A stretch of DNA of 64,000 nt from assembly GCA_003695915.1 (NCBI GenBank), contig RFGF01000017.1, positions 1 through 64,000 of the forward strand. Reading direction: 5' to 3'. The first letter of the stretch is position 1; each line of letters begins with the position of its first letter. Under the pieces are notes generated by a model, which saw nothing but the letters and a program-made list of their open reading frames with translations, made no database searches and was not told the origin of the DNA. Made by a program: the position numbers and the translations under genes. Below are positions 44,294-53,473 of the stretch, piece by piece. Source of the stretch: Nitrospirota bacterium (GTDB taxonomy: Bacteria; Nitrospirota; Nitrospiria; Nitrospirales; UBA8639).

Positions 44294-44731
44294 ATGTTTT
44301 GGCGATCTCCTAACTTCTTTTTGAAAACCGGCTGGTGGATCGGAGTGCTTCTTTGGGGGTCGCCTGCGCTGGCAGAGGGTCTCAGCGCAACGCCCGAGGA
44401 AGTCATGCGCTTGTGGCTCCAAACCTATCCCGACCATCTCGAAGTGGCAGTGACGTTGACGACACCTCGGATGCGCCAATTCCTTACCCCGAGCCAATGG
44501 ATCGCCGTCGAAGAACGACGACGGAAGCGTACAGCCGTTCGCCACATCCATCGCATCATCGTCGCCGAACGATCCAGCGGGGACCGTTCAGTTTTTACAG
44601 TCCTTGCTCACATCTCGACTGAACAGGGTGAGGACCAACGATGGGAATACTACACGGTCCGGTCTTTTTGTACGACATGGCTCATCGATCGTCTGCACAT
44701 CGCGCACGACGATTCGACTCCCAACCCGTAA
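44294..44731 (+). CDS. exported hypothetical protein
   Basis: A 145-residue protein with a signal peptide (FFLKTGWWIGVLLWGSPALA) and a soluble domain, SATPEEVMRLWLQTYPDHLE. Later segments such as TPRMRQFLTPSQWIAVEERR and FTVLAHISTEQGEDQRWEYY suggest an NTF2-like or DUF4878-type fold, but this is tentative. It is a single gene between the pal-like gene and the HPF-sigma gene. Confidence 0.55.
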   Translation: MFWRSPNFFLKTGWWIGVLLWGSPALAEGLSATPEEVMRLWLQTYPDHLEVAVTLTTPRMRQFLTPSQWIAVEERRRKRTAVRHIHRIIVAERSSGDRSVFTVLAHISTEQGEDQRWEYYTVRSFCTTWLIDRLHIAHDDSTPNP

Positions 44732-45001
44732 TGGCGATTCGTTGCTGATACTCGTCGCGTTCATCGCACATATGGCATTACCGATGTTCTCCCGAAAAAC
44801 CGAAATTCATCGCGCATACTTATTCTCTTCGTTCGTTTTTGATGCGAATGATCTTGAAATGAACGGATTTTGTATTATTTGTTAATTTGAAATCCCGCTA
44901 CCGAACATCGCGCGGCCAATGCATGCGCCCTGGTTACCTGAACGCATGGGAGGGAAAAAGATTCGGCCGAATGCCGGAGCGAGAAAGGAGAACCGATTTC
45001 C

Positions 45002-46084
45002 ATGAAGCATCACGTCATCTTCGAGAATTGCGAGGACAACGCGGTTATTCGCCGCACCTACGAGAAATGCCTGGCCCGCCTCGAAACGCAACTCAAACGT
45101 CTCCCTGACGAGTCGCTCTTTCTTCACGGAACCATTGAGCGTCATCACTCCAAACCCCGCTATCGAGCCTCGTTGGTTCTCAACGTTCCTGGTCGCGCCC
45201 TGGCAGCCAAGGAAGAAGGGAAGGATGGGGAGCAGGTCGTACGCGAAGCCTTTGGCGAATTGGAGCGCCAAGTCAAAAAATACAAAGAATTCGTTCGCGC
45301 CGAGCCTATATGGAAACGCCAAGAGCGGCGCGCCGAAATGCGGAAAAAATTGAAAGAAGAACTCGCTCCGCTGGCAGAGCAAGAACGGCAATTGGCATGG
45401 GATGTGATCCTGCCGAACCTCGACGCCCTGTATAATTTTGTGCGACGCGAGATCGCGTATTATTGGGGAACGGGAGACATCGCAACGCCTAGGGAAATCC
45501 AACTCAAGGACATCCTCGACCGGATCATTGCGCGAGCAGCCCGTGAATTTTCGAAAAAACCGAGCATCGAGGTTCGCACTTGGCTTCTTCAGTTAGCCCG
45601 CGAAGAAATTCATAAAGAAGTCAATCGGCTGAAACGTGAACGCGAACTGCTGGTTCCCATTGAAGAAGATGTCCCGGAAGTGCCAGAAGATGAAGAATTG
45701 AAAACACTTGGTGATTGGATTTACGAATTCTACCAGCCGGACGAAGATCTCCGATTGGAGGACCTCGTCCCTGATCCCAAAGCCGTCACCCCGGAAGAAG
45801 TTGCCGAAAATCGCGATGTCCAACGATTCGTCAACCAAACGTTGGCCAAATTACCCAAAACCTGGCGCGATGCGTTCGTGCTGTATTATGTGGAAGAATT
45901 GTCCATTCCCGAGGTCGCTCATCTCTTAGGGCAAAGCGAAAAAGAAGTGGAGGAATCGATCGACCATGCGCGGGAATTCTTGCGCCAGACATTGGAACAG
46001 GCTCTGGCCACCAAGGAAGCCCGCGCGTCGCAACAGGGTGAACAGGCTTCGAGCCTGGAACCGGCTCATGCCGGTCCCTCGTAA
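45002..46084 (+). CDS. HPF/RaiA-like domain fused to sigma-70 factor regions
   Basis: A 360-residue protein with two parts not normally joined. Residues 1-105 resemble ribosome hibernation factors (HVIFENCEDNAVIRRTYEKC, FLHGTIERHHSKPRYRASLV, REAFGELERQVKKYKEFVR). Residues 130-225 look like sigma region 2 (LDALYNFVRREIAYYWGTGD, DILDRIIARAAREF, WLLQLAREEIHKEV). Residues 280-345 look like region 4 (TLAKLPKTWRDAFVLYYVEE, LSIPEVAHLLGQSEKEVEES). The tail is Gln/Ala/Ser-rich. A small protein with an anti-sigma zinc motif follows 54 bases later. Whether it binds ribosomes, polymerase or both cannot be decided from sequence. Confidence 0.8.
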   Translation: MKHHVIFENCEDNAVIRRTYEKCLARLETQLKRLPDESLFLHGTIERHHSKPRYRASLVLNVPGRALAAKEEGKDGEQVVREAFGELERQVKKYKEFVRAEPIWKRQERRAEMRKKLKEELAPLAEQERQLAWDVILPNLDALYNFVRREIAYYWGTGDIATPREIQLKDILDRIIARAAREFSKKPSIEVRTWLLQLAREEIHKEVNRLKRERELLVPIEEDVPEVPEDEELKTLGDWIYEFYQPDEDLRLEDLVPDPKAVTPEEVAENRDVQRFVNQTLAKLPKTWRDAFVLYYVEELSIPEVAHLLGQSEKEVEESIDHAREFLRQTLEQALATKEARASQQGEQASSLEPAHAGPS

Positions 46085-46138
46085 GCCTCGTCGTTGCATT
46101 CGCCTCATCGATAAAACCGGGAAAAGGAGCGAGAACGT

Positions 46139-46411
46139 ATGACTACGAAAAAACCAGCGACCAAAGCTATGACGTGCCGACAGGTCCTGGCCTTTTTGAA
46201 AAAGCCCGAGCGATGGCACCAAGTGACCCTACCCAAAGAAGCGCAGGCGCATGTCAAAACGTGTCGATCGTGCGCTCAGCGATACACCAGTCTTCGGGCC
46301 ACGCTTACGGTTTTCGGCACCCGTTCGAATGTGCGGACGCCTGAGGCGGTCCGTCGATATGCCGAAAAACGAGTCGCCCATCATACGCGCAAGCAGCAGA
46401 GCTCGACCTAA
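46139..46411 (+). CDS. small zinc anti-sigma-like protein
   Basis: A 90-residue basic protein starting with TCRQVLAFLKKPE and carrying AHVKTCRSCAQRY, which fits HX3CX2C, the zinc-binding core of ZAS anti-sigma domains. An N-terminal Cys supplies a possible fourth ligand. AAGGAG precedes ATG 46139. It sits directly behind the HPF-sigma gene, as anti-sigma genes usually sit behind their sigma factor. It has no membrane helix, so it would be a soluble, perhaps redox-sensitive, regulator. Confidence 0.7.
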   Translation: MTTKKPATKAMTCRQVLAFLKKPERWHQVTLPKEAQAHVKTCRSCAQRYTSLRATLTVFGTRSNVRTPEAVRRYAEKRVAHHTRKQQSST

Positions 46412-46670
46412 CTCCTGAAACATGAAATGACCGAACATCGCATTCACTGCATTCTCGCGGTAGACTGGAGACGAGGCGGATTGCTGGTGCCTTGATTTCG
46501 CCTCATGGCTTTCTTATGCTTTGCGTTGCGCTAAGCGTGAGCCGCGGCTGACCTGGTCACCCGAGCCATCATCCGAGCTTGACAGGGCGATATCTGGCAC
46601 ATAACTGATTGGGTGATCGACCCGGGTCATCAGAAACCGTCATCCGAACCCCTTCGTTTCCGACATACTC

Positions 46671-47063
46671 ATGGCCTTTTGTCGGCACTTGACCGCCTCT
46701 CGTCTTCGGCACATCCTTTCGTGCCTGTTCTTGACCTGGACCATTTTCATGCCAGCCATGCTCGGAGCTCATGCCGTCTTGATCGAATCGCAGCCTCCGC
46801 ACGGAGCAGCCTTGCGCCACCCACCGGCCACCATCACACTCCGGTTCAATGCGGCGCTCGAGCGCGTCATCACTCAAGTGTATCTGATGGACCGAAAACA
46901 GCATGAGATGCCTCTCGAACTCCTCGATGATCCCCATGCCAACCAAGTGATAGCCAGACTTCCCAAGCTCGAACCGGGAGTGTACACGATTCGTTACAAA
47001 GTCTTGGCTCGTGACGGGCACGTGACGGAAGGCACTATCCGCTTCACCGTCCTCCGTCTGTAA
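46671..47063 (+). CDS. copC: CopC-family copper-binding periplasmic protein
   Basis: A 130-residue exported protein of the CopC fold. The signal peptide (LSCLFLTWTIFMPAMLGA) is followed by HAVLIESQPP, placing the N-terminal Cu(II)-binding His at the mature start. Later motifs are TITLRFNAALE and LARDGHVTEGTIRFTV with the second His. The copD gene follows 15 bases downstream, as in copper uptake/resistance operons. Only the His-type, not a Met-rich, copper site is seen. Confidence 0.88.
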   Translation: MAFCRHLTASRLRHILSCLFLTWTIFMPAMLGAHAVLIESQPPHGAALRHPPATITLRFNAALERVITQVYLMDRKQHEMPLELLDDPHANQVIARLPKLEPGVYTIRYKVLARDGHVTEGTIRFTVLRL

Positions 47064-47078
47064 TAACGCTCCGTTGTC

Positions 47079-48737
47079 ATGACCGATCTGCTCGAATTTG
47101 TCGGCGGCCTGTTGGACGGACTCGGTCTGGTCGCGCTCGCGATCATGATCGGAGGTATCGGCTATACCCTGACAATTTTGCGCATCAGGTGCGGAGGACT
47201 TCCGTATCAGAATCGGCTCGGCGCGCTTGCTTTATCGTTCACATTTTACGGCGCATTGGCCTTGGGAGGGGTCAGGTTCCTGCAACTGCTTCTCAAACCA
47301 TTGGCCTTGGCTGATGCGACAAGCTTTTGGGCCTTGGAACGGTTCATCCGGACCCATGTGTTCCAGTTGAACGCTGTCAGCCTCGGCTTGATCTGTCTTC
47401 TGGCCGTTCAACTCGAACGAGCACGTCGTTCGCCGGCTCGTCGAGGAATCTGGTTGGGCATTCTGCTCACGTTGGCAGCTTTTCTCGTGAACGAAGCCGG
47501 TCTCAGTCATGCTTCGAGCCGCTTGGCTGACGGGACGGTTCTCATGGTCGGGACAATAGTGCACGTGCTGGGCGCGACCATTTGGGCCGGAGGCATTGTC
47601 CATCTCTTGCTGTCTTGGCACGCCTTGAAAAAGCATGAGGACGCAGCGACGTCAGTATGGCCCCAATTGGTCGCCCGTTTCTCTCCATTGGGGATCGTCA
47701 GCATGATGCTGGTGGTATCGGGTGGCAGCTACCTCGCATGGCAGTACGTCGGCGCATGGCATGGATTGCTGGGGACAGGCTACGGCAATATGCTGTTGGT
47801 CAAAATCGGCCTGTTCATTGGTATCATGGGGCTCGCAGCGCTCAATTTATTTGCTGGTCGCCGATGGGTTCGGACTGGTTCGACCTCATCCATGACCACG
47901 GCAGTGCCGATCTACATTCAAGTTGAAATTGTGCTGGCTATCGCCATGTTATTTTCTGCCTCCACCCTCACATCCTTTCCGCCCGCCGTCGATGTCTTGG
48001 AAGCCGCGGCGACACCGCAGGAAGTCTGGACGATGTTTTCCCCAAAACTGCCCCATCTAGCGGGGCCGGAACAGGTCATGATCGAAGCGCCGGAGCTCAC
48101 CGACCTGCGCACGGGCACAGTCGGCCGCAAGCCGGACATGAGCTGGGATCGCTTTAATCATAATGCGTCAGGGGTCATCGTGCTCATCCTCGCCGGTCTG
48201 GCCCTGCTCGACTGGTCGGGGCGCGTGACATGGGCACGCCATTGGCCGATGCTTTTTGTGGCGTTTTCGCTGCTGATCATTGTGTTTGCCAACCCTGACC
48301 ATTGGCCATTAGGACCGGCAAGTTTTTGGGAAAGTTTTCAGAGTACAGAAGTCGTCCAACATTGGCTGGCAGGTGGCGTGGTCTTCGGCCTTGGCTGGTT
48401 TGAATGGTGGGCGCGTCGATGCCAAGCGGCTTCCTCACATGTCCGTTTTGTCTTCCCCATCCTTTGCATCGCAGGGGGGATTATTCTACTCACGCATTCG
48501 CATAGCATCAACGAATTGAAAACCGAATTTCTGGTGCAAAGTACGCATGTCGCGATGGGATGGCTCGGTGTCCTGGCTGGCTGTGGCCGATGGATGGAAT
48601 TGCAACTCCCCCCGCCACAGGCGCGCATGGCCGGCTTGTTTTCCATCATCGCCATCATGCTCGTGGGGTGGATCTTGCTTTTTTACATCAATCCCGAACT
48701 TCCAGAACCCGTTGGCTCTGCCTCGATCGAGGGCTGA
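47079..48737 (+). CDS. copD: CopD-family copper transport membrane protein
   Basis: A 552-residue integral membrane protein with many hydrophobic segments. The CopD part includes VGTIVHVLGATIWAGGIVHL and SPLGIVSMMLVVSGGSYLAW, with conserved His. The C-terminal half adds further helices (HNASGVIVLILAGLALLDW, CIAGGIILLTHSHSINELK) that are longer than a minimal CopD. It is probably co-transcribed with copC, from which it would receive copper for import to the cytoplasm or to cuproenzymes. Confidence 0.82.
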   Translation: MTDLLEFVGGLLDGLGLVALAIMIGGIGYTLTILRIRCGGLPYQNRLGALALSFTFYGALALGGVRFLQLLLKPLALADATSFWALERFIRTHVFQLNAVSLGLICLLAVQLERARRSPARRGIWLGILLTLAAFLVNEAGLSHASSRLADGTVLMVGTIVHVLGATIWAGGIVHLLLSWHALKKHEDAATSVWPQLVARFSPLGIVSMMLVVSGGSYLAWQYVGAWHGLLGTGYGNMLLVKIGLFIGIMGLAALNLFAGRRWVRTGSTSSMTTAVPIYIQVEIVLAIAMLFSASTLTSFPPAVDVLEAAATPQEVWTMFSPKLPHLAGPEQVMIEAPELTDLRTGTVGRKPDMSWDRFNHNASGVIVLILAGLALLDWSGRVTWARHWPMLFVAFSLLIIVFANPDHWPLGPASFWESFQSTEVVQHWLAGGVVFGLGWFEWWARRCQAASSHVRFVFPILCIAGGIILLTHSHSINELKTEFLVQSTHVAMGWLGVLAGCGRWMELQLPPPQARMAGLFSIIAIMLVGWILLFYINPELPEPVGSASIEG

Positions 48738-48863
48738 TGACTTTCCTTGCCAAACGCGTTATCGTGAGGCGTTCAGGTCATTGCTTTACCAGGATTGAGA
48801 GACAAAGCGTTCGTTATGACACGGTTTTATCATTCTCTCACTCTCTCACCAAGGAGGTCCCCC

Positions 48864-49175
48864 ATGGCTATTTACGTCAGTCTCGTCAACTTCACCCCAG
48901 AAGGGTTGAAAACCATGAAAACCCAGGGAGAGACACGTTCCGACATTGTGAAAAAGAACATTGAATCGTTGGGAGGGAAGTTACTGCATGCCTATTATTG
49001 CTTGGGACCATACGATGTCGTAGCTATTTTGGAATTCCCCGACAATCGCTCAGCCATGAAGGCCGCCGTCCTCAATGCATCGCTCGGCCATATTCGGATT
49101 CAAACCATGCCTGCTGTCTCCCGCGATGAATGGAAATCGATACTCAAGGAAACCTGGGGAAAGAAAAAACGATAA
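48864..49175 (+). CDS. GYD-domain protein
   Basis: A 103-residue dimeric ferredoxin-like-fold protein of the GYD family. Motifs are YVSLVNFTPEGLKTMK, LGGKLLHAYYCLGPYDVVAI and ALGHIRIQTMPAVS-like ending (SLGHIRIQTMPAVS). AAGGAGG precedes ATG 48864. Family function is unknown. It is followed by a GC-rich hairpin. Confidence 0.85.
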   Translation: MAIYVSLVNFTPEGLKTMKTQGETRSDIVKKNIESLGGKLLHAYYCLGPYDVVAILEFPDNRSAMKAAVLNASLGHIRIQTMPAVSRDEWKSILKETWGKKKR

Positions 49176-49193
49176 CCCTGGCGATTCCTCTTC

Positions 49194-49220
49194 AAGGCGC
49201 GGCCGCTGGGCCGCGCCCTT
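49194..49220 (+). terminator. GC-rich hairpin after the GYD gene
   Basis: GGCGCGGCC and GGCCGCGCC form a perfect 9-bp stem with a 4-base loop 20 bases after the stop. The T-run is weak (CTTCC), so it may be a pause or Rho-assisted site rather than a strong intrinsic terminator. Confidence 0.5.
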
Positions 49221-49851
49221 CCAACAAGCCATTTGCGTCTCACCCGTGGCCTCGCCATCCGACCGCTGCATATGCTGTCATTGGATCCATATCATGGTTC
49301 TTCATGAACAGGCCGAAAACACACTTTGGAGAACAGACATCTGGTTTTTAAAAAATAGGTATGTCGTAAACGGCATAGCCGATCCTAATTCCCACACGAG
49401 GCAATCCATACAAGCCTGAATGCCTGGCAGACGCTAGCGGTTCCGCTCGACAGCCGATACAATGCCCTGGATGAGAAGAAGCCAATCATCGCATATCGAA
49501 AGGAGCGCATGGAAACATATAAATGTGGAGTGAAAGATGATCGAATTTTTGTCAGGACTTGTAAAGTAGTTCAATATTTATTACAGCTTTGAAAGTTGAT
49601 ACATGATGCTTAAGCTTTTGTTATTATTAATCCTTTTTTAATAGCTCAATGCTGAACGAAAATTTATTAAAATATTTTACAAATAGTTTACGATAAAGTT
49701 TTTCAAAAATTAAGCAAGGATTGATAACAATTTCAATAAAAACAAATGCTTGCAAAAATAAGATTCTATCCTCGAGCAAGATCGTTTTTGGCCTAAAGGC
49801 TGCTTCTCTAAGTTATGCGAGGATCGATCAACTTCATTCGGAGGATTCCCC
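49221..49851. other. AT-rich leader region upstream of a PEP-CTERM gene
   Basis: From about 49550 the sequence is strikingly AT-rich with poly-A and poly-T runs. No gene is visible. Such a leader may contain promoter or nucleoid-protein binding sites; no sigma-54-type site was found. Confidence 0.45.
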
Positions 49852-50520
49852 ATGCAGTGGAAACCGTTATCGAAAATGTGTGCAGCCGCAACGCTGTTCT
49901 TGGGCCTCATGTTTTTCGGGATCGCGCATGCCGATCCGATTGGACCGGATTGCGATACTTGCCAAGGGTCTATTTATACCCTGTCTTATTCCGGAAGTCC
50001 GATTTCTTCGAGTCCAACAGAAGAGATTTTTCGCATCACACTGGACATCGATACCTCGGGCTACACCGGTGGTGGAACCCGTATTGATGCCGTGGCTATC
50101 AAGGTCAGTCCTTCCGTCATTTCATCATCCCTCTTCGATGCACCAGGTGGCGTGGGCGATTGGGATATTGTTCTTGGCGGTCTCAATGCTGGAGGCTGTT
50201 CGGGGAATGGAGGAGGCTTTTCCTGTGCCGACTATGTTGCCACCGGTCTTGGAGCTGCCGTCGGCGGCACTCTGTCCTGGACATTCGATCAGACAATCGC
50301 TATTGGCAAATTAAAACCTAATGATGCATCGATTAAGGTTCGCTACGTGAAAAAAGATGAAATAAGCGGAAGCGCCGTCAAAGTCGGCGATCTCGTCTCC
50401 GAAAGCATTACCCTACAAGCAGCAACCCCCATTCCCGAGCCAAGCACTGTATTTCTCCTGGGGACTGGTCTCCTGGGTATCGGCCTTGCGCGTTTGGTGA
50501 AAACCAGGCGCTCAACCTAA
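49852..50520 (+). CDS. PEP-CTERM exported protein
   Basis: A 222-residue exported protein. The signal peptide (MCAAATLFLGLMFFGIAHA) precedes DPIGPDCDTCQGS. The body is beta-rich and low in charge (FRITLDIDTSGYTGGGTRID, GGLNAGGCSGNGGGFSCADY). The C-terminal sorting signal is PIPEPSTVFLLGTGLLGIGL, ending in KTRRST, a textbook PEP-CTERM motif. GGAGG lies 9-13 bases before ATG 49852 and a strong terminator follows. No exosortase is in the window; the role at the cell surface is unknown. Confidence 0.9.
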   Translation: MQWKPLSKMCAAATLFLGLMFFGIAHADPIGPDCDTCQGSIYTLSYSGSPISSSPTEEIFRITLDIDTSGYTGGGTRIDAVAIKVSPSVISSSLFDAPGGVGDWDIVLGGLNAGGCSGNGGGFSCADYVATGLGAAVGGTLSWTFDQTIAIGKLKPNDASIKVRYVKKDEISGSAVKVGDLVSESITLQAATPIPEPSTVFLLGTGLLGIGLARLVKTRRST

Positions 50521-50549
50521 CGCCTGCACGAGACAGAAAGGTCGATAAC

Positions 50550-50584
50550 AAAGCCCCTGCAAGTAGGGGGCTTTTTATTTTTTC
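50550..50584 (+). terminator. intrinsic terminator after the PEP-CTERM gene
   Basis: AAAGCCCCT and AGGGGGCTTT pair around a short loop and are followed by a run of T (TTTTTATTTTTT). It lies 30 bases after the stop. Confidence 0.9.
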
Positions 50585-50767
50585 CACTTTCATATGCCTC
50601 CCCGTAGTTGACCTCTACGCCATAGGTGGATACGCTAGGCCATCGAGCAAGAGCACCGTCCTGCTCTGAGCGGCACAAGCCAATGCTGTGCAGCCAGAGG
50701 CTTCATCGAACATGTGACTTTTCCGATCTTCTGGCATTCGTGCCCGTGTCTCGAACTCGCTGATGTT

Positions 50768-51370
50768 ATGAAACGTTGGGTGATCGTTGCAGCGATACTA
50801 GTAATCGGCGCGTGGCTCCTCGGCATGTGGCTGCTCCCCGGTGCGTTCAGCGCCAAGCGCAAGCCTACGGAGTTGGAAATCGCTATGGCCCGTTTCCTTC
50901 GCCACTGGGCCACTCCTGTCGACTATCGCCATGCTGTCAACCCGATTCCTCTTAGCCCTGAAGTGTTGAGAGAGGCCCGCCATCATTTTGCCGATCACTG
51001 CGCTATCTGCCATGCCAACGATGGAAGCGGAAAGACTGCTATGGGCCCCAATTTTTACCCGCCTGTTCCGGACCTGCGACAAGACGCCATTCAATCCATG
51101 TCCGACGGAGAACTCTTTTACGTCATCCATTTTGGTATCGCGTTTACCGGTATGCCGGCCTGGGGCTCTTCGTCACCGGAAAAAGATTTGGAGAGTTGGA
51201 AACTGGTGCATTTTATTCGGCATCTTCCTCAGATCACCCAAGAAGAACTCGACGATATGAAGCGATACAATCCTATAAGCCGGCAGGAACTGGAAGAACA
51301 ACTGGCGATCGAACGATTTCTCGCCGGCGAAGATATTCAATTACCCACAGAACACGGACATTCACATTAA
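50768..51370 (+). CDS. membrane-anchored mono-haem cytochrome c
   Basis: A 200-residue protein with an N-terminal membrane anchor or signal (WVIVAAILVIGAWLLGMWLL). A haem c domain shows the binding motif CAICH and a likely axial Met in FTGMPAWG. The C-terminal end TEHGHSH is His-rich and could bind metal. ATG 50768 is preferred over 50714 because the hydrophobic anchor begins there. The next small gene starts 17 bases later. Its partner in electron transfer is not visible. Confidence 0.88.
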   Translation: MKRWVIVAAILVIGAWLLGMWLLPGAFSAKRKPTELEIAMARFLRHWATPVDYRHAVNPIPLSPEVLREARHHFADHCAICHANDGSGKTAMGPNFYPPVPDLRQDAIQSMSDGELFYVIHFGIAFTGMPAWGSSSPEKDLESWKLVHFIRHLPQITQEELDDMKRYNPISRQELEEQLAIERFLAGEDIQLPTEHGHSH

Positions 51371-51387
51371 GCAAAGGAGACGAGTGT

Positions 51388-51726
51388 ATGATGCACGCGA
51401 TTGCAAAACTCCTCCTGATCGCGGTTTTCCTTGGTATTCCATCGTTCGCTTTCGCGCATGGGAAAAGCGAGCATGTCCTGGGGACCGTCACAGCAATCGC
51501 CGATGAGCGGATCGTAGTAAAAACCGTCAAAGGTTCGACCGTAACCCTCGGCATCCGCCCTTCCACGACGTTTACGGCCAAAGGATCGACGAGTCCCGAT
51601 CGACCTCAAGTGGGCGACCGATTGGTGGCTGACGTCACGAAAACGGGCGTGAAGAAAGGAGAGGATTGGGTCGCCGTAGCCATCACCTTTGGCACTCCTC
51701 AGCATCGGTCCTCTCATGGACATTAA
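51388..51726 (+). CDS. small exported DUF5666-like protein
   Basis: A 112-residue protein with a signal peptide (LLLIAVFLGIPSFAFA) and a mature start HGKSEHVLGTVTAI. The body, ERIVVKTVKGSTVTLGI and PQVGDRLVADVTKTG, is like DUF5666 beta-barrels. The His-containing ends (AHGK, SSHGH) might bind a metal. AAAGGAG precedes ATG 51388. Probable co-transcription with the cytochrome c gene. Confidence 0.7.
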   Translation: MMHAIAKLLLIAVFLGIPSFAFAHGKSEHVLGTVTAIADERIVVKTVKGSTVTLGIRPSTTFTAKGSTSPDRPQVGDRLVADVTKTGVKKGEDWVAVAITFGTPQHRSSHGH

Positions 51727-52184
51727 TAGGTAGTTTTTGTCTTGGGCAGGCCTCAACGATTTCGGGAAACCGCAATTGAAGACCGATAGGCATGAGGGAT
51801 CCCGAAATCCCTGTCCAAGTACATTTTCCTAAATAACAGAAGAGGGGCAGAACGTCATTCTGGATCATTTTTACTGACAAATCGATCGAGCCCGTGCCCG
51901 ATAGCATTGATCATCCTTCAAGAAACAAAGGACATGACTGTCACAAAGGATCTGTTAATAGCGTGGTCCTCTTGATCAGCGTGCCCTGAGTTTTCTTTAG
52001 GATTTGGGCAAGATTCGGCTTATGCCCTGGCATGTAAGATAGATCCTCACGTCAAAGACCTTGGAATTGATAGAAGACATGATGACGGAAGTATCAGGCA
52101 ACGACTTGCTTTCAGCGAGAAAATGATTACAGTAAAGGCAATTTCACCGTGCAAACATCAATTTGATTTCAGAGGTTGCCGACC
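51727..52184. other. intergenic region before the stress-protein gene
   Basis: About 450 bases; no gene, repeat or confident promoter was recognised. Confidence 0.4.
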
Positions 52185-53153
52185 ATGAACATCTTATGTG
52201 CCGTGGATCACATAACGGACGCCAAAATTGCAGCGAAGATGTTGAGCGTATGCTCTATTCCCCAAGACTCGAGGGTCTACATCCTACATGTCCTTGATGA
52301 AGAACTGATTGTTGAATCGGAGCGACAAGATGGCAAGCAGATCGAACGAAAGCAACGCCCAGAACTGCGCACCAGACCAATCGTTTTCCCCGCGCACATT
52401 CCGAGCCGCGCTGAACTGGAAGCCCAAGCCAAATCATTGCTCGAAGATGCCGCGGAACACTTGCGCACGAAGATACCATACCCTGTCGAACCTGTTTTTC
52501 GAACAGGAGTGCCTGGTGCAGAAATTTTACAGGCCATCGATGAGTTGAACATCCATCTCGTCATGGTGGGAGCGCATAAACATACACAACAGGAGATATT
52601 CATGCTGAGTAGCGTGAGCGATTGGATTCTCACCGAAGCCCCGTGTCCCGTCGGAGTGCTTCGTCCCCCTGCACAGGGCCACGATAATTCGACACTCAAG
52701 GAGCTTCTGATTGCCGTGGATGGATCAGCCGATGCCTGGGCCGCCATGGAGTTCATCAAGCAACTTGGGCTGCCATCTCATATCCATCTCACCATCTTTC
52801 ATGTGATCAAACAACATCTTCCAGATGGTCCTCTGCGTTTTTCAACGCGAGAGATTTCGCGAGAAGACTTTATCAATACGATTGAACAAACGTTTGGTCC
52901 AAGAGGGAAAGAGGCCATCACCTTGCTCGAGAAGGCGGCAGCGACGGTTCAAGAAGGGGAAGGCCACATTGATTTGGAATTGGCCTTTGGGCAGGAAGCC
53001 GAAGAGATCATTCAACGAGCTAAAACCATCCAGGCCGATCTTCTTATCGTCGGATCACGTGGACTGACCGGATTGCGGCGCGCTGGGCTGATGGGCAGCG
53101 TATCCAATCGAGTCGCCCGGCATGCGCCATGTTCGGTCTTGGTCGTCCGCTAG
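52185..53153 (+). CDS. tandem universal stress protein (two Usp domains)
   Basis: A 322-residue protein with two UspA folds. The first (NILCAVDHITDAKIAAKML) lacks the ATP-binding loop, reading VGAHKHTQQEIFMLSS. The second (ELLIAVDGSADAWAAMEFI) retains it as GSRGLTGLRRAGLMGSVSNR, which fits Gx2Gx9GS. ATG 52185 has AGAGG about 9 bases upstream and is preferred over a TTG at 52176. A small hairpin terminator follows. Role is stress-related by family; ligand binding is expected only in the C-terminal half. Confidence 0.9.
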   Translation: MNILCAVDHITDAKIAAKMLSVCSIPQDSRVYILHVLDEELIVESERQDGKQIERKQRPELRTRPIVFPAHIPSRAELEAQAKSLLEDAAEHLRTKIPYPVEPVFRTGVPGAEILQAIDELNIHLVMVGAHKHTQQEIFMLSSVSDWILTEAPCPVGVLRPPAQGHDNSTLKELLIAVDGSADAWAAMEFIKQLGLPSHIHLTIFHVIKQHLPDGPLRFSTREISREDFINTIEQTFGPRGKEAITLLEKAAATVQEGEGHIDLELAFGQEAEEIIQRAKTIQADLLIVGSRGLTGLRRAGLMGSVSNRVARHAPCSVLVVR

Positions 53154-53165
53154 CCCTGCTTTCGA

Positions 53166-53190
53166 TGGCATTTTGTCATGCCTTTTGTTT
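53166..53190 (+). terminator. intrinsic terminator after the tandem Usp gene
   Basis: GGCAT and ATGCC form a short stem with a 6-base loop, followed by TTTTGTTT, 13 bases after the stop. The rest of the gap to 53473 holds nothing I can support. Confidence 0.6.
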
Positions 53191-53473
53191 GCACAAGCCC
53201 ATGTCTTTTGCATTGCCCGGTTGAGCAAGGCTGGGTGGCCATCGATCCTGGCCTTTCTTGAATGCACTCTCTGAACCGTCACTCCATGACGAGAAAATTC
53301 GGATGGTCTGTCGCATTGTTATAAGGTCCATCCAGCGCTTTCCTATCGCGCGAGGGAACTCGTTCCGCGCTGCATATGATACGACGGTCCACTGTATCAC
53401 ATATTGACACGCCTCTCGCACCAAGATATTTTCAAGACCCTTCGCTGACACACAAGGCCGATACGACTCGTCG

